In this document: piece after piece, positions 1 through 13,129 of the stretch
Position numbering within the stretch: position 1 is the first letter of the stretch
Layout of the letters: each line of letters opens with the position of its first letter
Assembly (NCBI RefSeq): GCF_007655135.1
Contig: NC_045127.1
Location: 39,567,538-39,631,537, forward strand
Direction of reading: 5' to 3'
Length of the DNA: 64,000 nt
DNA from: Punica granatum
Taxonomy: Eukaryota > Streptophyta > Magnoliopsida > Myrtales > Lythraceae
Notes under the pieces: generated by a model
Databases searched by the model: none
Told to the model about the DNA's origin: nothing
Seen by the model: the letters and a program-made list of their open reading frames with translations, nothing else
Translations under genes and position numbers: made by a program

Positions 1-3000
1 GCGTCAGAGCGTACCCAGCAGAAGCTCCAAGGGTGCAAATGAACCCGATGGCATTTTGCAATTTCGAGACTCCAGCAGGCTTTTCCGAGCCGGTCTGAAA
101 GACCAGAAGGACTGAAGAGATCGTGAGGAGGACCAGAGAGTTTAAGATGAAGGGAGTGAATTTCTGGGAGTTGAGGAAGAACGAGAAAACGGCATTGAAG
201 GCCAACTGCGAGGCACAAATAAGGGAGTATGTGGACACTGGGAGGTATTGGAGCCCGACGGAGTACAAGTAGCAGTCAGCTGCCACGATTATCCCGAGGA
301 AGATGTACACACATGCCAGTGTCCACAGCGACGGGCCAAGGGGTGGCTGCGATTCAGTACCGTCCAGGGCGACTAAGGCAGGGGCATAATTAGGGTGTGC
401 CTGTTTCGACAAGGTGGATGAGGAGAAGAGGAAGTAGTAAGGTATGAGGATCGGGAAGCCACAGAGCTGGACGAGAGTGGCAAGCCATTTGCTGCTGCCA
501 CCCTTATCATAGTATTGCCGGCCAAGGAGGGTTGCTGCCGTCTGGCTGGAGAGGACGTAGAAAGAGTAGACTGCCACCTTCAGCCACCAGTTGTAGGGTC
601 TGCATTCAGATTTCTGGACTTGATTTGGGAGGTCCTGCTGTGTGTTGGTGGAGCCCCCAGATCGGGCCCGTTCTTGATTTTGTGCTGTTATCGAAGAATA
701 AAGGTCGCCTCCGGTCAATATATGCATATAGGTCACAAGATAGATATAAGTCAAGCCAATGTGGCTTTTTACGAATTCTTTTTTTTTTTCCCTTTTTTGT
801 TTTGAATTTTCTTTCAACACACTTTACACTAAACTAAATTATATCACATGTGTCAAAGAGGGTGTTGCACAGGTATATACACTCGCTTGGTAATCAAGAA
901 ATTACAAGTTTGATATTAGAGATGAGATTACTCGTATTCTTATATTAACTATTAAGATTTCTATTATATTACACGTATCAAAGATGGTGTAGTGTAGGTG
1001 CATACACTCGCTTGTTAACTAAGAAATTTCAGATTTGATAATCATTGTGGGATTATTCGTATTCTTTTATTAGCTATTAAGATTTTTACTTTATTGTACT
1101 AGACTTATGAACCTCCCTTATAATAAAAAAAGTTATACCGTATGTGATACTCGGCCTCCCTTCTAATCGGGACTATATATACAGTGCGTGTAGGGACATC
1201 ATTTCTCTTTTTGGTGAAAACATATAGATAGAGAAATTCGGATGGGCAAGCCTTTTTTCTTTTTTTCGGTTACAAACATTGCCCCAAGACATTTTCTCTA
1301 TTACTGACGGAAAATTTTCATCCGAAGTTGCTGGCAAAGTTTCATCAGAAAACCTTTCTATATCGCTCTGCGGCTAGGATTCATGTCTGTCGAAATTCTG
1401 TCGCTAAAGTTTGAAAACCTAAAATAAAGCAAAGACTTTGAAACAGAAATTCGTTCATAGGAAAAACTGTCTCTTGGCGTATTTCCATCTTTTCCGTTAG
1501 AAACAGGCCGAATTCTTGCAGCCGAGGAGATTCATAGACTAAATGAGAAGTCCGTTTGATAAGAACCGATTATAAAATCTTTTAATTTGAAGACAAAACT
1601 CGTGTCATCGTACCACATCCTTTAATAAAAAGTGTTTATAATGCAAGTCGGAACCGACAGGCCGTTCGCACTGGGAAGCTCATTTGACTTGTCTATATGC
1701 CACCGGCCTAAATAAAACGTCCCCTATGTTTTTTTTTCTCCCCCGGTAATATAAACTTATCATACGTGCTACGAGAGCTTTACCCTTTAATGGTTTAATC
1801 GGTTTGACTGAATTAATTGAAACCTATTAGACTTTTGGATATCATGGTCTACACCGAAAAAGAAAAAAAAAAGTCCTATGTTGAAGAGTCCACAACCATA
1901 TGATGGCAGAAATACCTTAAATTGCTTCTGACGTCTGCCCGAATATTCTAAACGTAATTAATTCTTCCTCATTACAAAGAAAGATATATAAGAAAAAAGT
2001 GCTAATAATTGTATGCACATAGCATGCAGAGCATTTTCGATAAAACAAAACACCAATAGCGGAATCATACTTTCTCCGAAAGCACGACGTCCAAATCAAA
2101 GAAAGCAACATATAATTATTGTATATAATAAATACAAACACGGGACCAATCTAAACACTATAAAGTTGTAGATTTTGGAGCCTTCATAGAGAAAAGTATG
2201 CCATGGGTTAATACTCTTGCAAGAGTATGGCATGTCTTAATACTCTTGCAATTCTTTTTTTTCTTTTTTTTTTCCTTTTGATTTTGTGTATTAGAATACT
2301 CTTGCAAGAGTATGGCATGTCTTAATTCTCTTGCAATTCTTCTTTTTTCCTTTTAATTTTGTGTATTTAATATATTCTATTATGTTAAATTTCTAATGAA
2401 TATAAAAGAAACTTTGTCCTTTGTATTTTTTGTCTTATCAGGCATAAATTAAAAAATTGTTTGCTTAATAATTTATTTGTTATTATTATATATCTTATTT
2501 AAATTTTAACTAAATAAAAAAAAATCTTCTCATTACTTTTTCTAATTTTATTAAGCATAATTTAGAAAATGCATAAATTTAATGCATAAAGAAGAAAATC
2601 GATGGATATGTTTATTTTTAATATTTCCGTAAAAGAAGTTTCCGTCTTATCATTTATTGAGACTGCTCATTGCATGTATTATTTTTTGATATAACATATA
2701 TTTCCTTTGTTACGTTTATTTTGAATTACCGAATTCTGATTAATTAATTACACGAGTAAAAAATGGGAATTCCACACCAAATAAATAATTAGAGCGTGTG
2801 TTTTCTTGATAAAATGCCCTATCATTACTGAATTCAACGCAAAAGAAAAAGAGAATTCCAGAGCGTCTATAATTATTGAATGCTATCTATACACAACAAC
2901 AAAACGAGAATTCAACGCAAAATGTAAGTTCTAGGAAGAAAAATTAAAAATTAAAAACAGCAATTTACAATTAAATCGGCCAAGTATATGGTTAAAAATA

Positions 3001-3331
3001 GGCTTCGCATACATAAGGACCTATTTCATCAAACTTTTATTATCAGGTGAAGCAACCGATCAGCCGCCTCTGAGCCTCTTTGAGTAAGCTTTTTAACATT
3101 AAACTATACATAATTATCAAACGATGTAAATCTAAACATCAAACTTTTAAACGATGTAATATAAACATCAGGCTTTGTAACATCACCTTTGAATGATCAA
3201 ATCATTTGCAGAGGACACAGAAAGTATTAAGAGAGCCAGTACTCAAAACACTAGAAAGAATTAAAGAAACCAGAACAGGAGTGCTTACTTATGATGGGGA
3301 GTTGCACTTCGTCTTTAGAAGCCTCTCCCAT
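1..3331 (-). CDS. Purine permease (PUP family) paralogue A, 5' part, runs off the window edge
   Basis: PUP proteins are plasma-membrane or endomembrane carriers of the drug/metabolite transporter superfamily that move purines, cytokinins and related bases, usually with about ten membrane helices. Two exons are seen. Exon 1 (3289-3331) starts with ATG and encodes MGEASKDEVQLPII, a typical PUP N-terminus, followed by a GTAAGC donor. Exon 2 (1-684, acceptor AACAG) stays open to the edge and encodes alternating hydrophobic helices with the family motif LLGRQYYDKGGSSKW near its start and LQYLPVSTYSLICASQLAFN in the middle. The 1-nt splice phase closes correctly. Exon 3 must lie left of the window. 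It is closely related to the copy at 30280-37153 and in the same orientation. A GA-rich microsatellite just upstream of the ATG (3388-3412) probably lies in the 5' UTR. I see no disabling change, so it is probably a functional gene. The substrate cannot be told from sequence. Confidence 0.88.
685..3288 (-). other. Intron 1 of PUP copy A with repeats
   Basis: This 2.6-kb intron is AT-rich. Several blocks match intron 1 of the paralogue, e.g. 1200-1330 with about 35840-35970 and 1990-2150 with 36205-36355, which supports a shared origin. It also holds a doubled SINE-like segment (870-1130; the phrase 'actcgcttg' and the 'attaagattt' tail occur twice) and an 85-bp tandem duplication near 2210-2380 containing the palindrome ACTCTTGCAAGAGT. 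No coding potential was seen. Confidence 0.7.
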
Positions 3332-4269
3332 GATGTCTTACGAACAGCAACTAACAAGACTTTGGTGTTCTCTGTGACCACGGAACAGAGAGAGAGACAG
3401 AGAGAGAGGGAGATGATGAAAATATGGGATTGTGTGGAGGGTCGGCCAGACAGGGGATTAAATTGGCGCTTTCCCCTATGGAGACTGATAACGACAGGAT
3501 GATGATGAACCTGGACCCCCTGTTACCAAGCGTATGTTGCTTTCCCCTCAGTTGACGAGTTACTCCTTCATTTTAACCTGTTTGTCTGATAAAATTAAAG
3601 GGGGGGTCCACAGTGTATAAACACTTTGAAAATGATTGTACCATATTGATTAAAGTACATTCCCCACTATGTAGTACATTATTCGGGCCTTGCGTAAATT
3701 ATACGGCTCCCGTAATAAATTACCCAGATTCGAGAAAAATCATATAACACAATGATGCATGATGTTACTTGTTAATTCAAATTCAATTCTCGCGATGAGA
3801 TTAATTGTATTATTTTAATAACTATTAAAATTTTTATTTTATTATATTGATCCTATGAGACTTTCTTGTATCGGCAAAAATTACATAGATTTCAAATAGT
3901 GAACATACTTAATGCAACCAATATCCTAAATAAATATTATATTTAATGTACATATATTACTCTACTACAACAACAACAACAATAATAGAATTAGTCTTAA
4001 AGCCCGCCTATTGCGCAATATTTGTTATTAGTTTTGTATAAGAAATTTCTCTATTGATAACTTCCTATAATCTTATAAACCGTTGATTATAAGATAATAT
4101 CTCCTTAACCCTATCATTTGTCCCATGTGGCATGCAATGACAATTTTCCCGACAATTATTTCATTTTATAAGAATAATCTTTTTAGGAAAAGTTACCAAA
4201 ACATTCTATAATAATAATAGCAAAACTAAAAATAACAATAACAATAACAATAATAATAATAATAACCAC

Positions 4270-4650
4270 AACAATTATCCCATTTGATAATTGAATTACG
4301 AAGTCGCAGCAATTGTTATAATAATAATAATAACAATAATAATAAGCCCAACAATCATTCTATTTGAGATAATGGGCTTACGAAGTAATGGCAGCTATCA
4401 TAATAATAATAATAATAATAATGATTCCCATTTTGGAAATTAGATATATTTATGGATATAGTCTCAAAGGTAATAATTAATTGTATTTAGGCGATACATC
4501 AAAGTAGCTCTTAATATAAAGGTAATAATTTCTTGTATATTGACAAATGAAAGGTCTTTCAATGAGGATATTTCAATTTAAGATTTTGAACAAATGGCGC
4601 AATACGGTAGACGACCCGATAATTATATATAAAATATAAATATAGAGATA
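4270..4650 (+). repeat. Orphan unit of the 18.2-20.0 kb satellite
   Basis: This stretch carries the same ordered landmarks as the array at 18206-19980: 'gataatgggcttacgaagta', a (TAA)n run, 'ttttggaaattagatat', 'tttattgtatttaggc'-like sequence, 'aaaggtctttcaatga' and 'gacgacccgataat'. It is a single copy about 14 kb from the array, so it is either a dispersed member or the seed of the array. Confidence 0.7.
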
Positions 4651-4884
4651 TAGAGACTACATATATATATATATATATATATCTAAATATTATACATGCT
4701 ATCAATATTCTAACGCTAAAAATTATATTTAATCTACATATATAACAGCTAATAATATTTGAGATTATAATTCATCTAAAATTTATAATTAATCTACGTA
4801 TACAACAGATAATATAAGTAGAGACTGTAGTTAATCTATATATGGCACAAACATATAAAGGAAAAATTTTTAAAAAAGTTTTTT

Positions 4885-5062
4885 TTTGTGTGAATCCTAG
4901 TATTTGGGAGCCCAATTGGGTCTCGATTAATCCAGTAAAACCAGGTTGGACCATTAAGAGGTAAAATTCTCTCAACTTAAATTTTCTTCATTTACAAAGA
5001 CTTGAACCCGAGACATTCCTTAAGCGGAACAAGCGTCAAACCGCTTAAATCAATCTAAGTTG
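4885..5062 (-). repeat. tRNA-derived SINE-like repeat
   Basis: Read on the minus strand, this has a tRNA-like head with a B-box-like GGTTCAAGTCT about 45 bases after an A-box-like segment, then a body ending near a T-rich tract. Similar copies lie at 33795-33965, 36690-36806, 38525-38730 and 38815-38950 on the same strand, and at 62515-62715 on the other strand. The family assignment rests on pol III box similarity and copy number in the window only. Confidence 0.55.
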
Positions 5063-6060
5063 GTAATTTAAAAAAAAAATTATTTGATATCCTTGTCGAA
5101 TATTTTTTATATTTCTTAATTATGAATTTAAACTGCTTCTTGAATTTATCTTTTCTTATTTCTATCGCTTTTAGTGATAATTAACTGGAAAAGGTATGAA
5201 TGGGATAAATTACTAAATTTTCCGTACAAACATTTGAAAAAATGTTGTTTTTTCATCAAATTTTGAAATTCGTTTTTCTTATTTCCACTATTATAATGGA
5301 TTTTCTTTTGTTTGCTTATTAATCAGTCCATTTCGAGCTCAATGTTTTCCCTTTTGGAGTTAAGGGTAGCTTACCGAATTGGCGGAAAGAAAACAATGCA
5401 TTTTGTGGAAAAATAATACATTTTGCTTTCTTTTTTTTCCGATGGAATAAAATTATAGGAGACATTGTTTTCTCAATTCCAAAATATCGAGCATTCAAAG
5501 TTATTTTTCCTCCCAACGAATGCGTTTCTCGGAAGTGAAACTTGTGTTTTTCTTTTTAAGCGGGTTGAAACTACTTACTATTATGGGATATTGCCAAGAT
5601 TAGCGGGATTTTCGTGTATCATATTGTATATTAGTGTCAGCATACCATTTTGGCCCACTGGTGCTTTTGGACGATTAAGGAGGACTCAACTTGATTCCCT
5701 CGATGTATTCACTACATTTGAAATAGGGACATTTATTTAATTTAATTGCAATTTTTATTTTTTAGAAAAAACGAAAAAGAAGAAAAGGAAAAAGATCTAC
5801 GGGACTCTCAGGCTTTACATGCGTCAATTTCGATTTTGAAAATTCAAGATGATACTTGAGACTAAAAAATATTTTTCTGCATAATGTTGATCCTCGAATT
5901 TTTCTGGACACAACGGTGATTCCGAAATATTTTTTCGGATATCGAATTGAAAAGATAAGAATTTCGAAAATAATCAAGTAATTACAATCGATGCGCGTCG
6001 GAAGGCTCGATATCGATTTTTATCGAAATTCGATCTCCGTCAATGCAAATTGAAATTTTC

Positions 6061-6618
6061 AGAGTCGATTATTTTTCGAATTTCTCAATTTCGAAACATT
6101 CATTAAGAAATGCCAATTTATCCTGAGAAATTGAATTCCCACCAAATAACGCCCGTACGTGTAAATAAAAAAATAATAAATAAATGGGAAAAAAAAAGAA
6201 TATGGTAGAAGGGTTGGCCCAAGAGGCCAAATTGGTCGAAATCGAATTCCCATCGAATAACGCCCATACGTGTAAATAAAAAAATAAAAAAAATGGGAAA
6301 AAAAAGAAGATGGTAGAAGGGTTGGCCCAAGAGGCCAAATTGGCCGAACCCATGCATTTCTCTCTCATTTTCTTCTTCTTCTCCTCCTCCTCCTCCTCCT
6401 GCTGCTGCTGCTGCTTCTTCTTCTCCTCCTCCTCCTCTGCACCGCCCACCATAAATCTCGGCGCCACCCTGCCAACCCGATCCTCGGCTTTCATCATCAT
6501 CATCTTCTTCTTTCTCTGTTTTCCAGGCATCACCATCACCATCATCTTCGTTATCTCCATCACCATCAACTTCACGTCCTGCTCTCTCTCTCTCTCTCTC
6601 TCTCCCCCCATCTCTCCC

Positions 6619-6650
<32 letters not shown>

Positions 6651-6805
6651 TCTGCACCGCCCACCATAAATCTTGGCCCCACCCTGCCAACCCGATCCTT
6701 GGCTTTCATCATCATCATCATCTTCTTCTTTCTCTATTTTCCAGCCATCACGATCACCATCAGCATCATTTTCGTTATCTCCATCACCATCAACTTCACT
6801 TCCTG

Positions 6806-6854
<49 letters not shown>

Positions 6855-8140
6855 CATCTCTCCCTCTCGCACACAAACAAACATCACAACACTCTCTTGA
6901 CTTCTTCCTTGGAACATTTTCCTCTCATCATCCTCATCATTATCTCTCTCGGGCCCCTCCCTAAGCTGCAACAACGGCTGCAACCTTTATCATGATCCTC
7001 CTCCATTCCTCTTCTTTTCTTTAAAAACTTCATCACCTCCATTCCATGACATTCTGATCCTCTATCTGATTCCATCTTCCTTTCACTCTCTGCTCTCTCC
7101 ATCAACCATTCCATCCTGCTCTGTCCCCCACATCCCTCTCTGTTTCCTTCCACCATCAGCTTCTTCGTCCATCACCTACCTTCTCTGTTTCCTTCTACTA
7201 TCAGCTCCTTCATCCATCCCCTTCCCTCTCCTTCTTTGTTTCATACCATCACCGTCACTTCCAGCTTCCTTCCTCTTCCTGCTCTGTCCCCAGCTCCTTC
7301 TTCCCATTACAATCAACATAGCCCTTGTCCTCACCATAGACGTCTCCATCTCTACCATAACCACCTACCTTCAGTACCATAGCCTCCTACTTTTACTCCA
7401 TAGCCTTCTTTCTTCATCTTCAATTTCGCCTCATCCTTCTCCTCCTCTTCCTTTCATCACTGCCACCATAACCATCCTCTCTTCCTCTGCTGCCCTTCCA
7501 TTCCATCACCAACGTCATCACCATCACAGCTCTCAATCATCATCACCTCCATCCCCTTTGTTCTTTTTCCTTCCCCACAAAAAGAACATCACAACTCAAC
7601 CATCATCTCTATGTCTCTTTCCCTCTTCTTCTCTCGACAAAGCTGCTTCTATACCCCTTCTCGAGCTTCTTAAGCTCAGCAACGGCCCTTCCTGTTCTTC
7701 TCCAAGTCTTTGTTGTGTTGCTGCATATGCTAGAGCCCCTATGCTCAGCTTTTTCTAGCTTCTCCTCCTCTCATTCTTATGCTGTGAGCCGTTGTTGCCT
7801 GTTCTTCTGTGTTACTTTTATTCAGGGGCTCATGCTACCTGTTGCACCTTCCTTTAATCCTCCACTGAGCTGCTACTGCAGCTGCTGCTCCCACATACTT
7901 CACGAGTTGAGTTGTTGCCCCACCAAGCCAAACTGTTGTTGCTCCTCGAGCTCCACAGGCTATTGAGCTGCCGTTGAACTAACGTTCCTCGACTCCTCGA
8001 GCTGTCCCCGCTGCTGTGGTTATCTTCCCCTCCAAGCCGTGCTACTGCCACTGTTGTTATTGTGCCATTGCCCAAACCCTCCTCGAGTACTTGAGACTTA
8101 GACGTCGTTGCTTCTTTCCATTTCTTGCTACTAAACTGTT

Positions 8141-8142
<2 letters not shown>
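6061..8142 (+). repeat. Pyrimidine-rich tandemly duplicated low-complexity region
   Basis: The plus strand is almost purely C/T, with (TTC)n, (TCC)n, (ATC)n and (CT)n runs (6580-6604, 6808-6853). Two tandem duplications are visible: about 117 bp at 6120-6350 (repeated phrase 'gaagggttggcccaagaggc'), and about 215-225 bp at 6430-6850 (repeated phrases 'caccgcccaccataaatct' and 'tatctccatcaccatcaact'). Long ORFs on either strand are by-products of the low complexity (poly-Glu/Arg or poly-Ser) and are not annotated as genes. Confidence 0.75.

Positions 8143-8178
<36 letters not shown>
8143..8178 (+). repeat. Homopolymer of 36 C
   Basis: An uninterrupted run of 36 C lies inside the pyrimidine-rich region. 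Such a tract can form i-motif or G-quadruplex structures, and its length is hard to sequence accurately. Confidence 0.95.
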
Positions 8179-9569
8179 ACCCAACGAGCTCCAGCTGCGA
8201 CCCGCTGTACTGGCACTGCTTGTATCTTGATTGTGTTCTTTTGCTGCTCACACTACTTCTCTTTCCCCAGTCCCCGAGGTAAGTCCATCTCCTTATTCTT
8301 TCCTTTCTTTGTTCTCTTCCCGCTTTTCTCTGTTCTGTTGTGTTGTGTCTGTCTTCTTTCGCACCCTTTTGCTGCTCTTTCGCTCTCTTTTGTAAGCCTA
8401 AGATTCCCGAGCTCAATGAGCTCAGTTGCTGCCTTATTCATCGCAGCTGCTGCTTGTTCGCTTCTCAACCGTGGCTGCTGTGCCTGTGGTTCCCCTTGCC
8501 ACCCTCCTACTTGCCACCCTCCTATTTGTGGCTGTGGTGTCTCAGGACAACCTGTCACGGCCTTAGTTTGTGAACTTTTGAGGTACATGTGATTCCTTCC
8601 GACATAAAGATCGAAAGAGGCACACTTCGAACTTAGTATCACGTGTAAGACCTTCTTTCTTGGTTGATTCAATGCTTTTATGAATGATCATCACGTGAAA
8701 TGCGTGCTTCAATTGAGATTATACGAACCAGTTTAATGATTAAACTTAGATTTGTAAATGAACTGGCATGTTGTGATAAAAACCGACCCAAGCACGAAAT
8801 TGGTATTTAAAGGATAAAACCTTGTGCGAAATGAGAAACGAACCGACACGAATTGGACTCCACACGCATTCGGCCTTAATGGAATAAAAACCGACTAAAA
8901 ATATTAACCGGTTCAATTGATCCGCTTGAACTTAAAATCGATATATTAAATGTTGATGTGATTTTGTATTTCCATGATTCGTGCGTTTTGAAGTGTTCCT
9001 TATCATTTTAATTAAGATCTCACACGAACTTGAATTAATCACTTAAAATCGGTTTAAAATCGGATTTTAACTTCGGGGCGGTCGGGAATTAGAGTTCTTA
9101 TTGAAGGGTTCATTAATGGTTGGCTCAACAGCTCGAACCCGCAAACCAAGAGCACTCGGCGATTCACTCGATTTAATTAAATTCCACACACGTAATAATT
9201 GGGACACTCGGCTAATTAGTTCGCTCATCATTTAAATGAATTGCACGAACTGGCTAATAATTTGTAATCGAGTTGATAAATCACAAACCAATAGTCGGGC
9301 TCTTTTCCGATCCCACATTTTTAACAAAACATCGAGACACGTGGTACGAGTAGCATGGACATCTAGGGAGGGCTCGCGCATCTTGGCTCGAGTTTGGGCC
9401 TGATTTGAGGCGGTTTGAGTAGGCACGTGGGAGTTTTTCTTAGATCATTTCTGGGCGGAGCGATCGGTCTCTCGGCCCCTTCGAGGTCCACACGACCCAT
9501 AAGGGTCCAAGGATTGATCAACACCGGCTATTGACCTCGACGCACGCTGTCTTGGTTTACCTTCAAATA
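8179..9569. other. Transition from pyrimidine-rich DNA to retroelement-like DNA, no gene
   Basis: A strong plant 5' splice consensus (CGAG then GTAAGTCC, GT at 8279-8280) ends the pyrimidine-rich part, as in a transcribed leader. From about 8640 onward the sequence is moderately AT-rich with frequent CGAAC/ACTCGG words, like the retroelement DNA that follows. No convincing reading frame. Confidence 0.4.
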
Positions 9570-10440
9570 AACACTGTGCGCACTCGAATTTCGTCTCGTC
9601 GGGGCACGCATGCGCGCGCCTAAATGTAACGCGGCTTGGGAGTGTCTACCTTCCCGGGGACGCGCGACGGACGCACGTGAGAAGGAGTCGCCACTACCTG
9701 TTTACGACTCGAAGGTCGAGGGCTGGTGAGTTGCCCGGGTCTAAGGGTACAGGGTACACCTAATTGCTAAGGCATATGGTCTGCGAAACCCGAGGTTCCG
9801 AATTCGGGGGTTCTGTTACATGCAAGCCTATATCTCGCATGCCCTATCGGTACTCTAGCTTGTCTAGGCTTGCCATTTTTTATTTAATTACCGCTTAATT
9901 AAGTTCCGCTCATCTTATGCGTTTTGACACTGTAAATTCGAATAGACACTTGAACCATCCACTCTCTGACCGGGATTATTACATGAATAAATATGCATCA
10001 TAAAACCCTTACATTGTTCTCTCAAATAAAAGATAAATTACAATGACTGAATCTCGGTCGGTTCGCGTTTGGCCGTTATTTCACTCATGCTCACAGTATG
10101 ATTTTGAAAAAGACCGGAAATTAAATTAAATGCGCACTCGGTGTATGGGGGCATTGGACCCCGTGATCGAAGGTTATGGGCATTGGACCCAGTGAATCGT
10201 ATCCCTAAGGATCGGGCTCGACCCGCATAACAAATAAGTGTAAAAATGTAACAAGTAAGCGCAAATAAACAAACAATGAGATTTTTTATTGTCGAATTTA
10301 CGTGAGTTAATCAATTACTATCCGAGGTATATTGGCATACAAATCCTACCTTAAAACAATCAAAAAGGGGTGATGGATAGAGTATATAGCATCCGCCATT
10401 ATTTTAACGGACCCGACAGACGTGATGTCCATGGTCAAGT
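9570..10440 (-). repeat. Left arm of a large diverged inverted repeat (LTR-like)
   Basis: This arm matches 13130-14385 in inverse orientation over several blocks: 'GGCTTGGGAGTGTCTACCTT', 'aattcgggggttctgttac', 'accgggattattaca', 'gcattggacccc' and 'tttacgtgagttaatc' all have diverged counterparts in the same relative order. Since the right arm lies directly before a primer binding site, both arms are probably 3' portions of LTRs of one retroelement family in opposite orientation. Confidence 0.65.
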
Positions 10441-13129
10441 CTCGAATGTGTGGGTTGTTTTTAGATTATTCTGTATCGTGACAATATGACTTTTACAGAT
10501 TAAAAGTATTTTCACCTAAAATCCAAAAACTTAACCCTCTAATTAACTATTGCCCATGTTTGATTTAAGCCGAGTTTGTGATTAATTTGTTTTCCCATAT
10601 TTTGACCAATTCTATGCACAAACCTACGCTAGGGTCACGGCTGAACAAGAACCGGTAATCATGCCCTTGAATCGGTAAATATGTGTGTGCATGAAAATCA
10701 AGATTATGTTGTACGTATCTCATTGCTTTTGAAATTGTGAATTTTGAAAAGGGCATGACTAACAGTTCTTGAACTGTCGACACGATTACAAATTATTAAT
10801 CAATTCGTGCAACCCAATTAAAGAAATCAAGTGATTTAATTTAGCCAAATTTAACGTCCCGATTATCCCGTGTGTAGAATTTTAGGTTAATTAAAAAACT
10901 TGCCGAATGCTTTAGTTTACGGATTTCGATCCGTCGATATGGCCATGAATTGACCGCCCGATAAACTCTAATTTCCGACATGGTCACATAATTATAAAAA
11001 TGAAATATTTAAATGGGGCACATACATTGTCGGTGGGTGATCTAAGTAGAAAAGGGCCGGATATTTTAGAAAATGACCAGGGAACTGAATTGAACGATTT
11101 TAAAAGAGCAGGGACTGATTTGAAAATTCTAAAAAAAAATTGGGGACTGATCTGAAAATTCTAAAAGATTGGGGACTGATTTGAAAATTCTAAAAAATGG
11201 GGACTTTGTAAAAAATTACTGAAAGTGTCCTAGGGCTTATTTGAAATGAATTTGAAAATCAGGACTTATCTGAAAAATAAAAAATGGCCCCAGGACTAAA
11301 CTGAAACAACTCAGAAAGTTCCTTGGGATGCTTGAAAAATTATGGGAATTTTAGGACTGATTGGAAAATAGTAAAATGACTGGGACTTGATTGAAAAGAA
11401 TTTTTGAAATTCGGGGCAGATCTGAAAAGGTGAAAAATGGTCCCGGGACTAAACTGAAACGATTTGAAACGTTCTTTGGGATTCTTAGAAAAATTCTGGA
11501 AAATTTAAGGACTGATTGAAAAATAATAAAATGACCGGGGCTTAATTGAAAATGATTTTGAAATTCGGGGCAGATCTTAAAAAAATAAAATACGTCCTCT
11601 GGACTGAAATGTGACAAAACAGAAAGTTCGTAAAATCGAGTTCGGGACAAATCCGATCACCCACGCGACCCAAGAACACTCATTTCACATTATATCCATC
11701 AAGCAAGCAATAATATTCAGGAAAGGAACCCTAATCATGCCACTAAGTCGAGAATTTACCTAGTTCGGAAAGTTGAGGGACTTCTCTGTAAAAATAAAAA
11801 AAAATCGCCGGATGGATCGTGCCGGATCGGATCGGACCGGACCGCCCGAAGGAGAAAACCGCCCGGAAGAGCGCTGGGCCGGACTGGGGAAGTTGGGCCT
11901 AGCTGGGCATGGGCTGGGCCTGTAAAAAAAGGAACTGGGCCGAGGCCCGTTAGCTGAAGGACGGTCGGGATCGGGGGCGGCGGCGGCGACCGGGCTGGGG
12001 CCGGCGGTTCTCGCCCCCTGGACGCCGCGACGACGGCCGGAATGGACGCGGGAGATAGCTCTGGGCGCCGCCGGTGCTTCGCCGTGGTCAATCGGGACCT
12101 CACCGGCGCTTAATCAGTTGAAATCGGGGGGAAAGGTTGCGGTTTTCCGGCGAAAGCCCCGAGTTCTCCGATTTCAAAATTCGCCAAATCGAGAGCCAAT
12201 TTTTCGATTTTGTTTGCTGGGTCCTGTTTCATCCTAGTCGAATTGTATTTCTGTCCATTTAATTGCAATTCCATCCGCTTTCCGTTGAGATTTGACCGAT
12301 TTTCGGGGAAAATCCAGGATACCCGCGATTTGGGCGTTCTGGGCCGGCGGGGATCGCGGGCAGCCGGCGAGCGCTGCCCGGCCTGCCCGAACTGCCCGAA
12401 TCTCTTTATTTATATTTTTTTTCAAATTAAATGCCGGCGGTCCCGGGCAGTCGATCAACGCTGCCCGGCCTGCCCGGCCCTGCCCGAGTCTTTCCTTTTT
12501 TTTTTAATACATATATAATATAATATAATTAAAATTAATTTAATTTCTAATTTTTTTTAATTTTTTTTAAAAAGAAAATGTGATAAATTAGGAAATGACA
12601 ATTTTGCCCCCCTCGGAGCTGATGGACCGAAATTAGGTGCTGACAAACACATTTTTCCAATTAAAGGACACGACGATCAATTTATGATTTATCGACAGTT
12701 CTAGAGTTAGAGTGGTCGAAACACCCTGAGCCATGGGTAAAAACAAGCAACTCGTGCAAGCACAGGTCTTATTTGCACGGCCCTTTTTATTCGACTGGAG
12801 TGTTTCCATCATTATGACATAGACTCGGGCGCTTAGGAATGTGGACTAGAGACGCGAGCGACGAAAGCCTGTGAAAGGTTATCTGGTCCTTCATCGGACG
12901 TGAGTAGAGACATTGGCACTCCCTTGGTGTTTCATGTCTCCACGTTCCTAAGTTTGTGCTTAGAGAGGGTTAAAAGACGAAGACGAATTAATCTCGAACT
13001 CAATATAATCAAACACAGGGAAACGGGCGAGACAAAACCCCAGGTTTTAGGACTCTGGCAAAACACACTCCCTTCACAATCTATTAATCTGTCAGTGTCA
13101 TAAAACAAATAAACTAAAAATAAGGGCTT
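10441..13129. other. Spacer between the inverted arms: minisatellite and GC-rich block
   Basis: 11080-11640 is a degenerate minisatellite built from phrases such as 'ggggactgatttgaaaattc' and 'tcccgggactaaactgaaac'. 11800-12120 is unusually GC/CpG-rich for this window. 12340-12500 contains a tandem duplication of a GCCCGGCCTGCCCG-rich segment. ORFs through the GC-rich block are low-complexity and give no recognisable protein. The composition suggests LTR or promoter DNA of a large retroelement. Confidence 0.5.

Larger units (their letters stand above)
3332..6060. other. AT-rich spacer upstream of PUP copy A
   Basis: About 3332-3650 is similar to 37154-37440 upstream of PUP copy B, so it is probably conserved promoter and 5' UTR of the duplicated gene. 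The rest holds (TAA)n/(CAA)n tracts at 3965-4430, one satellite-like unit (4270-4650), an (AT)n run at 4660-4683 and a SINE-like repeat at 4885-5062. I recognise no gene; ORFs here are short and unlike known proteins. Confidence 0.6.

Noticed and set aside
515..837. Plus-strand ORFs over the first permease exon
   Set aside because: They are antisense to the clear minus-strand purine permease frame.
6069..6983. 304-aa minus-strand ORF rich in Glu, Arg and Met
   Set aside because: It reads through (TCC)n, (TTC)n and (CT)n tracts and tandem duplications. The composition follows the microsatellites and there is no domain.
8016..8592. ORFs with long Pro or Gly runs on both strands
   Set aside because: They are translations of the 36-C tract; no protein family fits.
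9540..9570. Search for a primer binding site at the outer end of the left inverted arm
   Set aside because: No tRNA-Arg or tRNA-Met type site was found there, so the left arm cannot be called a 5' LTR.
11756..12103. 115-aa Pro/Arg-rich minus-strand ORF in the GC-rich block
   Set aside because: It lies in LTR-like retroelement DNA. GC-rich DNA keeps frames open by chance and no motif is seen.
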